IMG/VR virus record: IMGVR_UViG_3300037520_000346
Location: 1 to 24,817 of that record
Origin: a virus
Reading direction: 5' to 3' (one strand)
DNA: 24,817 nucleotides
Shown here: positions 13,040 to 20,569 of the stretch, one piece after another
Numbering within the stretch: position 1 is the first letter of the stretch
How the letters are laid out: the number at the start of each line of letters is the position of its first letter
Translations under genes and position numbers: made by a program
Notes under the pieces: model-generated
What the model was told of the DNA's origin: nothing
Database searches by the model: none
Seen by the model: only the letters and a program-made list of their open reading frames with translations

Positions 13040-13717
13040 TTAACCCTTTGCAAGTTTGAGTCTGATAACTTTGGACATTTTAACGCCATGTGCTACGTAA
13101 CCGATAACTGGTATCGATTTATCCCAACATGCTCTACAACCCTTGCATTTGCCTTCATGCTGGTAAGCATGGCACACGCTAACATTAGCGTTATCGTATG
13201 ATTGTGCAATGGTGCTAGACCATGGTGCATCAAGTACTTCGCCGATAACAGAGTCTGATGACCTACGAACAACCACATTCGGAAGTGCATCCATTTGCTC
13301 TAAGATTGCTTGATACTTAGGGAATTTATACATTCTAGTTGGCAGCCAGTGTTTACACCACGGTGTACGCTTCATAACTTCGAACATTTTCTCTGCAAGC
13401 TTGATTGTGTACATGTCGCCAGAGTCAAACCAGCGGAAGTAACGGTCTGAGTCTAAGGCTTGTACCATGTCATCAACCCAACTATCACGCTGCCAATCTT
13501 CCTTGTTATGCTCTCTTGGAGCTTTAACATTAGGATATAAATAATTGCCTGTAGTGGCATAGCAACCAGCGCAGGCAGCAACAAGCGAACCATCGCTAGC
13601 CTTTGATCCCGGGCATGTATCGAGTGCCTGAAGGGACCACGAACGGATACCATCTAGCTTTGACGTGACGCTGATTTTGACTAGGGGTTTACTATACTCT
13701 GCTGCCTGCATTGCCAT
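13040..13717 (-). CDS. GP88-family cysteine-rich protein
   Basis: A 225-residue protein with the layout of the phage Gene product 88 family: KISVTSKLDGIRSWSLQALD, then TCPGS and ACAGCYATTGNYLYP. Later it has FRWFDSGDMYTI, PTRMYKFPKY, NVVVRRSSDS, and a cysteine cluster CHAYQHEGKCKGCRACWDK. The cysteines suggest a zinc or iron-sulphur site, but the family has no known activity. It is the first gene of the leftward transcription unit, 35-40 bases downstream of a good promoter, so it should be expressed early. The ATG at 13717 has AAGGA upstream. Confidence 0.75.
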   Translation of the reverse strand: MAMQAAEYSKPLVKISVTSKLDGIRSWSLQALDTCPGSKASDGSLVAACAGCYATTGNYLYPNVKAPREHNKEDWQRDSWVDDMVQALDSDRYFRWFDSGDMYTIKLAEKMFEVMKRTPWCKHWLPTRMYKFPKYQAILEQMDALPNVVVRRSSDSVIGEVLDAPWSSTIAQSYDNANVSVCHAYQHEGKCKGCRACWDKSIPVIGYVAHGVKMSKVIRLKLAKG

Positions 13718-13758
13718 GATAGTTAGTCCTTTGTGATTAGATTGTTGTCGATGTATGC

Positions 13759-13787
13759 ATACTAACTAACTGCTTTTGCGTTGTCAA
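13759..13787 (-). promoter_or_regulatory. Sigma70-type promoter for the leftward operon
   Basis: Minus strand: exact TTGACA at 13787-13782, 17-base spacer, TAGTAT at 13764-13759 (four of six consensus bases). The expected start near 13752 is about 35 nt before the GP88-family ATG. The position just ahead of the whole leftward gene block supports it. Confidence 0.65.
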
Positions 13788-13867
13788 TGCACTTTGAAGC
13801 TTATCCGACGAACGGCAGACAATCCAGGATGAACGGTAACGTTGTTCGAACACAACAGTTTAAGCTG

Positions 13868-13883
13868 TGTTTCACGTGGAACC
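13868..13883. promoter_or_regulatory. parS-like ParB-binding site
   Basis: TGTTTCACGTGGAACC. Bacterial parS has the form TGTTNCACGTGNAACA, with TGTTCCACGTGGAACC known as a Pseudomonas-type variant; the site here differs from that at one position and from the Bacillus-type site at two. It is a near-perfect 16-bp palindrome with the CACGTG core intact. No ParA or ParB gene is seen in the window, so any binding would be by host ParB. Confidence 0.65.
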
Positions 13884-13957
13884 AGTGCAAGCTTGCTAGG
13901 CTTTGCAGTATCTTCTAAGTACTTCTGTGGGGTGCCCCATCGATACACCTACCTAGT

Positions 13958-14049
13958 CAGTGCAGATCAGTGCAGTCTACTGTACAGATATACAGTGCAG
14001 TATCTTACGCTATCTTACTGCTAAGTTACGCTATCTTACGTTATCTTCA
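13958..14049. repeat. CAGTGCAG repeats and five tandem 10-bp iteron-like units
   Basis: CAGTGCAG occurs at 13958, 13968 and 13993, with a related CAGTGCAA at 13883. Directly after, TATCTTACGC (14001), TATCTTACTGC (14011), TAAGTTACGC (14022), TATCTTACGT (14032) and a partial TATCTT (14042) form a head-to-tail array with a period of about one helical turn. The arrangement resembles iterons bound by a replication or regulatory protein. The binding protein is not identified. Confidence 0.75.
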
Positions 14050-14115
14050 GTGATCATCAGCATAGGGGGAGGGGGTAACCAGCGTTGTTGATTGCGTTAG
14101 CACCCCAATAGCCTT

Positions 14116-14170
14116 AAAAAAAGCTAAAATGGAAACACCAGCTTAGACACAAAAAAAAGCTAAAATGGAA
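14116..14170. repeat. 19-bp direct repeat with A-tract, 36 bp apart
   Basis: AAAAAAAGCTAAAATGGAA is present at 14116-14134 and 14152-14170. The copies are identical, and the second has one additional A in front. The A-tracts would bend DNA. The ATG inside the repeat is not followed by a useful frame, so the repeat is probably not coding. Confidence 0.75.
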
Positions 14171-14342
14171 GTCTCTAAAGCCTAAACAGTCTATCTAATA
14201 ATATCTAATAAAATCAATAGCTTAGTAATAAAGCCTCTGCGGAGCCTCTGACACCATGTAAATGGAGTCCCGCCATAGCCTTGTGTGATCTGTGCTGGTG
14301 TCGGTACAGAACAACAATCTTGACTGAATAAGTAGAAATAAC

Positions 14343-14371
14343 TTGACAAAACTCTAAAAATATGCTAGAAT
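14343..14371 (+). promoter_or_regulatory. Strong sigma70 promoter for the structural genes
   Basis: Exact TTGACA at 14343-14348, 17-base spacer, TAGAAT at 14366-14371, and TG one base before the -10 (extended -10). This is the best promoter-like site in the window. It precedes terS by about 165 nt of AT-rich leader. Confidence 0.8.
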
Positions 14372-14503
14372 ATATCCTTCTATGTAGAAACGATGAACAG
14401 ACGATGTACGAACAATAAACAAAAACTTAAATTTATATACTACATACAGACTTCATACTGACTACATTGTAGAGATACATAAAATTATATACACTCTTAT
14501 GTC

Positions 14504-14517
14504 CTGCCTTCCGGCAG
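14504..14517 (+). other. Small hairpin in the terS leader
   Basis: CTGCC, loop TTCC, GGCAG: a 5-bp G+C stem in an otherwise AT-rich leader, about 22 bases before the terS ATG. No T run follows, so it is unlikely to terminate. It may stabilise the mRNA or affect ribosome loading. Confidence 0.4.
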
Positions 14518-14539
14518 AGAAACTATATAGAGGGATTTG

Positions 14540-15034
14540 ATGTCAGAAATTAAAATTAATTCTCTTACTGAGGATTGTTCGCTACCTTCATCAGTCAGCC
14601 AGGATGTCTTGGCAGTCAATGAAGAGAAGAAAGTGCCTGCGAAAAAGAAGAGATCTAGAGGTCGTCCTAAGCAGGAAGAAGTACAAAAGTATATAAAAAG
14701 AGAGAAAAGAGGAAGACCACCAGGAGAAGCAGCAAGGATTAAAGAGTTCACTGCTTCGCTGTTGCTAACACACTCTAATGCGATTATCAGAAAGATAGTA
14801 CATAAAGCATTAGATGACAATGATAAGGATCAGATTGCAGCACTTAAGATGTGTATGGATCGTATGCTTCCAGTATCTTACTTTGAGGATAAAGGAACAG
14901 CATCAGGGGCTAAAGCAATTACTATTAACATCACTGGTGTGCAAGAGTCACCAGTGGAGATGATAGAACATGAACCAGTTGATGTAGAGACTACATTGAT
15001 TGATTACGAGGAAGAAGATGGATCTACAAGTTAA
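14540..15034 (+). CDS. Terminase small subunit, putative, with AT-hook-like motifs
   Basis: A 164-residue protein directly before the large terminase subunit. After an acidic N-terminus come two AT-hook-like cores, SRGRPKQ and KRGRPPGE, between lysine-rich stretches, suited to binding the minor groove of AT-rich packaging DNA. A helical part (SNAIIRKIVHKALDDNDKDQ, then IAALKMCMDRMLPVSYFE) probably forms the oligomer. The tail is acidic. Assignment rests on gene order and DNA-binding features; small subunits are poorly conserved. The ATG at 14540 follows AGGGA; an in-frame TTG one codon upstream is less likely. Confidence 0.7.
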   Translation: MSEIKINSLTEDCSLPSSVSQDVLAVNEEKKVPAKKKRSRGRPKQEEVQKYIKREKRGRPPGEAARIKEFTASLLLTHSNAIIRKIVHKALDDNDKDQIAALKMCMDRMLPVSYFEDKGTASGAKAITINITGVQESPVEMIEHEPVDVETTLIDYEEEDGSTS

Positions 15035-16271
15035 ACTTCTTCCTTGGCAGCAAGAGGTCTTCAAAGACCCTACAAGGTTTAAGATCATCGCTGCTGGTAG
15101 ACGTACAGGTAAATCAAGGTTAGCAGCTTGGACATTGATTATAGAAGGACTACAGACTGAGAAGGGTCATGTCTGGTATGTAGCTCCTACGCAGGGACAA
15201 GCTAGAGATATTATGTGGTCTACGCTGTTAGAGCTAGGTCATTCAGTGATCAAAGGTAGTCATGTCAATAACATGCAGATTACGTTGATCAATGGTGCAA
15301 TGATATCGCTAAAGGGTGCAGATAGACCAGAGACAATGCGTGGTGTTAGTTTGAAGTACTTAGTGATGGATGAGTACGCAGACATGAAGCCACAGGTGTT
15401 TGAACAAATCCTTAGACCTGCTTTAGCGGATCAGAAGGGTAGAGCAATGTTCATTGGAACACCGATGGGTAGGAATCACTTCTATGAGTTGTACAAAGTA
15501 GGTGATGCAGGTAAAGATAAAGATTACAAGGCATGGCACTTCACTAGCTTTGATAATCCGTTGTTAGATCCATTAGAGATTGAAGCAGCTAGAGGTTCGA
15601 TGTCTAGCTTTGCTTTCAGACAAGAGTTCATGGCATCGTTTGAGGCAGCACAGTCGGAGATCTTCAAAGATGAATGGATTAAGATTAATGAGGAAGAGCC
15701 TGAAGAAGGTAACTTCTTTATGGCGGTGGATCTCTGTGGTTTTAGCGATTCATCACAGACGAATCAAACGAAGAATAAGAAGTTGGATGACACAGCGATA
15801 GCTATTGTTAAAATCAATACTAAAGGCTGGTGGGTTGCTGACATACAACACGGTAGGTGGGATGTCCGAGAAACAGCAGTGAGGATTCTAAAGGCTGCAA
15901 AGGACTACAGAGTTAATGCTGTAGGGATTGAGAAAGGTGCACTGAAGAATGCAGTGATGCCTTATATGAATGATTTGATGAGAAGGTTAAACTATTATCC
16001 TCGCATCGAAGAACTTACTCACGGTAATAAGAAGAAAGCAGATAGGATTGTTTGGTCACTACAGGGTCGCTTTGAACACGGTAGGATTGTGTTAAACGAA
16101 GGGGATTGGAATAACAAGTTTGTTGATCAATTGATGCAATTCCCTGATCCTAAGACGCATGATGACTTAATTGATGCGTTGAGTTACATAGACCAGATTC
16201 AAGTAGCAGATTGGAATCAGAATCTGGATGAAGAAGACTACGAAGTCCTAGACTCTACAATAGGTTGGTGA
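15018..16271 (+). CDS. Terminase large subunit
   Basis: The packaging ATPase and nuclease, 417 residues. Walker A is AAGRRTGKSR (around 25-34), Walker B is YLVMDEYAD (114-122) with the catalytic Glu119, and FIGTPMGRNHFYELY is the coupling motif region. The C-terminal nuclease (RNase H fold) has FFMAVDLCGFSD near 230, a middle acidic part at GIEKGA, and HDDLIDALSYID near 385. All parts are present, so it should be active. The ATG at 15018 has AGGA upstream and lies inside the end of terS by 17 nt; an in-frame TTG at 15000 is a weaker choice. Confidence 0.95.
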   Translation: MDLQVKLLPWQQEVFKDPTRFKIIAAGRRTGKSRLAAWTLIIEGLQTEKGHVWYVAPTQGQARDIMWSTLLELGHSVIKGSHVNNMQITLINGAMISLKGADRPETMRGVSLKYLVMDEYADMKPQVFEQILRPALADQKGRAMFIGTPMGRNHFYELYKVGDAGKDKDYKAWHFTSFDNPLLDPLEIEAARGSMSSFAFRQEFMASFEAAQSEIFKDEWIKINEEEPEEGNFFMAVDLCGFSDSSQTNQTKNKKLDDTAIAIVKINTKGWWVADIQHGRWDVRETAVRILKAAKDYRVNAVGIEKGALKNAVMPYMNDLMRRLNYYPRIEELTHGNKKKADRIVWSLQGRFEHGRIVLNEGDWNNKFVDQLMQFPDPKTHDDLIDALSYIDQIQVADWNQNLDEEDYEVLDSTIGW

Positions 16272-16273
16272 CA

Positions 16274-18250
16274 ATGAAATTTGAATCTGAAATCACTCCT
16301 CAGGATGCGTTAGTAGCGTTTGTTACTGATCGCTGTAATGATTGGAGGAACTATAGAGATGAGAACTTCCTTGAGCGTTGGGATGAATACGAACGTCTAT
16401 GGCGTGGCTTATGGGCTGATGAAGATAAGACTAGAAATACTGAACGCTCTAAACTGATTTCACCAGCACTGCAACAAGCAGTGGATAACAAACAAGCTGA
16501 TCTTGAAGAAGCTGTATTCGCTAAAGGTATGTTCTTTGACATCAATGATGATGTTAATGATAAAGATAAAGCAGATATAGAGAATATGAAGTCTTTGTTA
16601 GCTGAAGACTTTAAGAAAGATAAGGTACGTAAGCAGATTGGTCAAGTAATGACCTTAGCTGAGATTTACGGTACTGGTATCGGTGAACTGATTGTAAAAC
16701 AAAAGAAGAGCCTAGCACCAGCAACACAGCCTACAGCACAGCCTGGATTGGCTATGATTGGTGTAAACACTAACTATCGTGTGTCCGTAGACTTAAAACC
16801 AATTAATCCTCGTAACTTCCTTATTGATCCTAACGCAACTACCGTTGATGATGCGATGGGTTGTGCTATTGAAGAGTATGTCGGAAGACATGCAGTCATC
16901 AAAGGTATGGAAGATGGAGTATACAAGAAGGTTGATCTAGGTGATGCCTCATTAGATACAGACTTAGAACCTACTCAGGATCTGACATACTACCAACAAG
17001 ATAAAGTATTACTACTTAGATACTATGGATTAGTACCTAAGAAGTTATTAGACAACCCTGAAGATACAACCGTTGCTGATGAAGAACTATATTCAGAGAT
17101 GGTTGAGGCTTTGATTGTCATTGCTAATGGTGAAGTTCTTCTAAAGAGTGAAGAAAACCCATTCATGATGCAAGATAGACCTGTTGTAGCCTACCAAGCT
17201 GATACCGTTCCTGGTCGTTTCTGGGGCCGTGGAACAGCTGAGAAAGCCTACAACATGCAAAAGGCTGTTGATGCACAGATTCGTAGCCATGTAGACTCTT
17301 TAGGGCTTACAGCAGCTCCTATGATGGCTATTGATGCCTCTAGATTACCTCGTGGACAGAAGTTTGAGATCAAACCAGGGAAGAATATTCTTGTTAACGG
17401 TAACCCACAAGAGATCTTACAACCGTTTAAGTTCGGTGTAACAGACAAATCAAACATCGAAACAGCTCAGATCTTTGAAAGAATGATGCTGCAAGCCACT
17501 GGAACCCTTGATACAGCTAACTTACCTGCTCAAGTTAGTGGTGGTGATGCCGCTGCTGCTGGTTTAGCAATGGCTGTTAGCGGTATCATCAAGAAGAATA
17601 AGCGTTCATTGGTTAATTTCCAAGAAGATTTCCTTATTCCGTTCGTTCAAAAGGCTGCATGGCGGTATATGCAGTTCTCTCCAGAGCGTTATCCTGTAAA
17701 AGACTTTGAATTTATACCTACAGGTACGCTAGGCATGGTTGCTAGAGAGTTTGAACAGGCTCAAATGATGGCAATGATGTCTACTTTAGGTCCAAATAGT
17801 CCTATTGTACCGTTATTGCTACAAGGTATTGTTGAATACTCATCATTACCCAACAGAGAAAGCCTATTACAGCAACTTCAGCAGCTAACACAGCCTAATC
17901 CTGAGCAACAACAGGTACAACAACAGGCTGCGCAGCTTCAATTAGCGGATGCACAGGCAACAGTGCAGGAAAAACAAGCTAGAGCACAGAAAGCTGCTGC
18001 TGAGGCTCAGAAAGCCGTTGTAGAGGCTCAATTAATGCCTGAAGAAACCAGAGCAAAGATTGTTAATGCAGCCACTCAGAACCTTCCTAACAACGATGAC
18101 ACAGCACAGCGTGAGTTTGAACGTAGGATTAAGATTGCTGAGTTGATGTTGAAGGAAGAAGACATCAAGAGTAACGAAAACATAGCTAAGATGCAGATGG
18201 AGGCTAAAAAGCAAGTAGATAAGCAATTCAGTGACGCTCTTGGTGAGTGA
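16274..18250 (+). CDS. Portal protein
   Basis: The dodecameric ring at the capsid vertex through which DNA passes. The 658-residue protein has a portal N-terminus (WRNYRDENFLERWDEYERLW, RSKLISPALQQAVDNKQADL), a body with NPRNFLIDPNATTVDDA and DRPVVAYQADTVPGRFWGRG followed by EKAYNMQKAVDAQIRS, and the clip/crown region. The last 130 residues are a long Gln/Ala-rich coiled coil (barrel-like) with a charged end. Such a helical extension resembles the barrel of P22-type portals. It starts at ATG 16274, two bases after the terL stop; an upstream TTG is less likely. Confidence 0.9.
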   Translation: MKFESEITPQDALVAFVTDRCNDWRNYRDENFLERWDEYERLWRGLWADEDKTRNTERSKLISPALQQAVDNKQADLEEAVFAKGMFFDINDDVNDKDKADIENMKSLLAEDFKKDKVRKQIGQVMTLAEIYGTGIGELIVKQKKSLAPATQPTAQPGLAMIGVNTNYRVSVDLKPINPRNFLIDPNATTVDDAMGCAIEEYVGRHAVIKGMEDGVYKKVDLGDASLDTDLEPTQDLTYYQQDKVLLLRYYGLVPKKLLDNPEDTTVADEELYSEMVEALIVIANGEVLLKSEENPFMMQDRPVVAYQADTVPGRFWGRGTAEKAYNMQKAVDAQIRSHVDSLGLTAAPMMAIDASRLPRGQKFEIKPGKNILVNGNPQEILQPFKFGVTDKSNIETAQIFERMMLQATGTLDTANLPAQVSGGDAAAAGLAMAVSGIIKKNKRSLVNFQEDFLIPFVQKAAWRYMQFSPERYPVKDFEFIPTGTLGMVAREFEQAQMMAMMSTLGPNSPIVPLLLQGIVEYSSLPNRESLLQQLQQLTQPNPEQQQVQQQAAQLQLADAQATVQEKQARAQKAAAEAQKAVVEAQLMPEETRAKIVNAATQNLPNNDDTAQREFERRIKIAELMLKEEDIKSNENIAKMQMEAKKQVDKQFSDALGE

Positions 18251-18252
18251 TC

Positions 18253-18813
18253 ATGGATGAGGAAAAGCTACTACAGCTTGCCGCTGTTGTTGGTAAACTC
18301 AAAAAGAAAGTAAGTGAGTTAGATACCAAAGCAGAAACCATTACAAAACTAGAAGGACCACAAGGTCCAAGAGGTGAAAAAGGTAATCCTGGTAAAGATG
18401 GTTTACCTGGGAAAGATGGTAGAGATGGTGTTGATGGTAAGGATGGTAAAGACGGTAAGGATGGTAAGCAAGGTAAAGATGGTGTATCAGTTGTTGATGC
18501 TTACATAGACCTTGATAACTCTCTTGTTCTTAAGTTATCAAATGGTATTGAAGTTAGTGCTGGTGAGTTACCTCAGACAAATAAATCAAAAGACAACATC
18601 TACATCCAGAACACACAGCAGTTTGCTCTAGATGGTTTACCTGATGCCTCTGAAGACCCTGTACCAGAGTATTTCTTAGTAAGACAAGACGGACAGTGGA
18701 AGAAAGCATCCTTTACTTATCTCTTAGGTTGGTTAAGTGTTTCGAACATTATTGCTACCGAGAATGGCGATTTCCTCACCACAGAAGCTGGTGATTATAT
18801 TATCATGGAGTAG
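18253..18813 (+). CDS. Collagen-like structural protein
   Basis: A 186-residue protein. An N-terminal helix (EKLLQLAAVVGKLKKKVSEL) is followed by about 14 Gly-X-Y triplets, mainly GKD, GPQ and GEK (residues about 35-77), giving a collagen-like triple helix. The C-terminal part (VVDAYIDLDNSLVLKLSNG, and a repeat-like TENGDFLTTEAGDYIIME) looks like beta structure. It is likely a trimeric fibre or connector on the particle surface. The start at 18253 is supported by GGTGAG in the portal end. Confidence 0.8.
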   Translation: MDEEKLLQLAAVVGKLKKKVSELDTKAETITKLEGPQGPRGEKGNPGKDGLPGKDGRDGVDGKDGKDGKDGKQGKDGVSVVDAYIDLDNSLVLKLSNGIEVSAGELPQTNKSKDNIYIQNTQQFALDGLPDASEDPVPEYFLVRQDGQWKKASFTYLLGWLSVSNIIATENGDFLTTEAGDYIIME

Positions 18814-18815
18814 AC

Positions 18816-19829
18816 ATGGCTGACGTAAAGATCTCAGCTCTATCGAATGCAAGTGCTTTAGCTGGCACTGAAGTTGTGCCTATTGTACAAAGTGGTAATA
18901 CTGTAAAGACAACGCTTAGTAGTATTGCTGCCTTGTCAGGGAATGGTACAGTTACTTCAGTGGGTATGACTGTACCGACAGGATTAAGTGTTAGTGGGTC
19001 TCCTATTACGACTAGTGGTACGTTAGCAGTATCATTAGCGTCTGGCTATAGTATTCCTACCACAGCAAAGCAAACAGAATGGGATACTGCTTATGGTTGG
19101 GGTAATCATGCTTCAGCAGGTTATGCGTCAACATCAGGTTCCTATGCTAACCCAGCGTGGATTACTTCGCTAGCTTGGTCAAAGATTACATCAACACCAA
19201 CAAGTATAAGTGGTTATGGTATTACTGATGCTGTAAGTACATCAAGGACTATCACTGCTGGTACAGGCTTAAGTGGTGGTGGTGATTTGTCCGCTAATAG
19301 AACTTTAAACCTTGCTGATACAGCAGTGACTGCTGGTAGCTATACCAATGCAAACATCACTGTTGATGCTCAAGGTCGTATTACTGCTGCTTCTAATGGC
19401 TCTGGAGGCGGTGGCGGTGGTACAACAACTTACGCAGCTACGTTTGATAATAGCGGATCAGGAGCAGCTTCAGGAACTACATTTGATGGTTCAGTAGCAA
19501 GAACAATTAGCTACAACACTATAGGATCACCATCAATAACAGGAACCAATGCTACAGGTACGTGGAGTATTGATGTACTAGGTAGTGCAGGATCAGCAAC
19601 TAACTTGCTTGGTGGCGCTGCTAATCGTATTGCTTACCAAAGTGGATCAAATACAACAACATTTATTACCGCACCAACAACATCGGATACTTATTTGAAA
19701 TGGAGTGGCTCTGCTTTTACATGGGCTGCTGTATCTGGTGGTACAGGCGGTGGAAGCCCTAATTTAGATGGCGGTACACCAAGTAGTAGCTACTTAGCTG
19801 TCGATCCTATTGACGGAGGAACACCATAA
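18816..19829 (+). CDS. Tail fibre / appendage protein rich in Ser, Thr and Gly
   Basis: 337 residues, starting MADVKISALSNASALAGTEV, an opening typical of phage appendage proteins. Repeated short beta patterns follow (GTVTSVGMTVPTGLSVSGSP, GYGITDAVSTSRTITAGTGL, then NITVDAQGRITAASNG). A poly-Gly linker sits near residue 200, and the end carries two copies of (N/I)DGGTP. This last motif is common at the C-terminus of fibre-associated proteins in environmental phages. It is joined to the next gene by a TAATG overlap. Confidence 0.75.
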   Translation: MADVKISALSNASALAGTEVVPIVQSGNTVKTTLSSIAALSGNGTVTSVGMTVPTGLSVSGSPITTSGTLAVSLASGYSIPTTAKQTEWDTAYGWGNHASAGYASTSGSYANPAWITSLAWSKITSTPTSISGYGITDAVSTSRTITAGTGLSGGGDLSANRTLNLADTAVTAGSYTNANITVDAQGRITAASNGSGGGGGGTTTYAATFDNSGSGAASGTTFDGSVARTISYNTIGSPSITGTNATGTWSIDVLGSAGSATNLLGGAANRIAYQSGSNTTTFITAPTTSDTYLKWSGSAFTWAAVSGGTGGGSPNLDGGTPSSSYLAVDPIDGGTP

Positions 19830-20569
19830 TGCCAGTTCAGGTACAACTCAGGCGTGGCTCAACATCTGATTGGTCTACAGCCAATCCAACACTAGCGGCT
19901 GGTGAGGTAGGTGTTGATACATCGTTAACTAAATTCAAAGTAGGTAATGGCTCTACAGCTTGGAATAGCTTAGGCTATGCCACACTTACGTTTCAAGGTG
20001 CTTACGCAAGCGGTACAACGTACTATCCTAATGATGTTGTAACTTATAGCGGCTCTACTTACATTTGTATTTTACAAAGTACAGGTAACGCACCTACTAA
20101 TACAACAAATACAACATACTGGTCTGTATTAGCCACTAAAGGCACTGATGGTGAAGTCACATTAAGTACTTCACAGACGTTGACTAATAAAACAATATCA
20201 GCTAGTAATAATACGCTTACTGGTCCAGATGGTACAACCCAAGTGGGATATTTAAGTGCACCGCAGAATAGCCAATCAGGATCTACTTATACGCTTGTTT
20301 TAGGTGATGCAGGTGACCACGTCTACTTCACTGGTGGATCTACTGCAACACTGACAGTACCGACTAATTCATCAGTAGCGTTTCCTACAGGTACAACTAT
20401 CCTAGTTCTCAACAACAACAGCGGCAACCTTACGATCTCTGGCGCTGGCGTGACATTTCAGTTAGCCAACGGAACCACAGGCAACAGAACGGTGGCGACA
20501 AAGGGCATGGCATCATTGCTGAAGGTTGCTACAGATACGTGGTGGGTAACTGGGCCAGGAGTGACCTGA
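19829..20569 (+). CDS. Fibre protein with Mtd-like N-terminal and carbohydrate-binding-like domains
   Basis: 246 residues. The first 50 (VQVQLRRGSTSDWSTANPTL, AAGEVGVDTSLTKFKVGNG) match the Major tropism determinant N-terminal fold (QxRRGT...GEVxVDTxxxxxxxGDG). Residues about 55-100 (FQGAYASGTTYYPNDVVTYS, GSTYICI, YWSVLA) resemble small chitin/cellulose-binding modules of the CBM5/12 kind. Then comes TLTNKTISASNN, a motif common in phage fibres, and a beta-rich end. A role in host surface recognition is likely. No reverse transcriptase or variable repeat is seen, so no diversity-generating system is implied. Confidence 0.75.
   Translation: MPVQVQLRRGSTSDWSTANPTLAAGEVGVDTSLTKFKVGNGSTAWNSLGYATLTFQGAYASGTTYYPNDVVTYSGSTYICILQSTGNAPTNTTNTTYWSVLATKGTDGEVTLSTSQTLTNKTISASNNTLTGPDGTTQVGYLSAPQNSQSGSTYTLVLGDAGDHVYFTGGSTATLTVPTNSSVAFPTGTTILVLNNNSGNLTISGAGVTFQLANGTTGNRTVATKGMASLLKVATDTWWVTGPGVT

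Larger units (their letters stand above)
13788..14342. other. Divergent control region, candidate origin (non-coding)
   Basis: No gene is supported here. The region lies between the leftward and rightward promoters. It holds, in order, a 10-bp palindrome TGTTCGAACA (about 13844-13853), a parS-like site, four CAGTGCA copies, a 10-bp tandem array, a G-rich run near 14068, a 19-bp direct repeat with A-tracts, an AT-rich stretch near 14195-14240, and a short GCCTCTG direct repeat near 14235. Iteron-like repeats next to AT-rich DNA at a switch of transcription direction fit a replication origin (inference). I found no convincing DnaA box. Confidence 0.5.

Noticed and set aside
13800-13809. DnaA box (TTATCCGAC)
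   Set aside because: The last three bases do not match the TTATCCACA consensus well enough, and no second box lies nearby.
13842-14024. Rightward 60-aa frame in the control region
   Set aside because: Runs across the parS-like site and repeats, no ATG or ribosome-binding site, sequence looks non-coding.
14001-14049. CRISPR-like array
   Set aside because: Units are 10-11 bp and contiguous with no spacers, so they are iterons or operators.
14393-14461. 22-codon ORF in the terS leader (MNRRCTNNKQ...)
   Set aside because: No ribosome-binding site and AT-driven composition; no evidence for a leader peptide.
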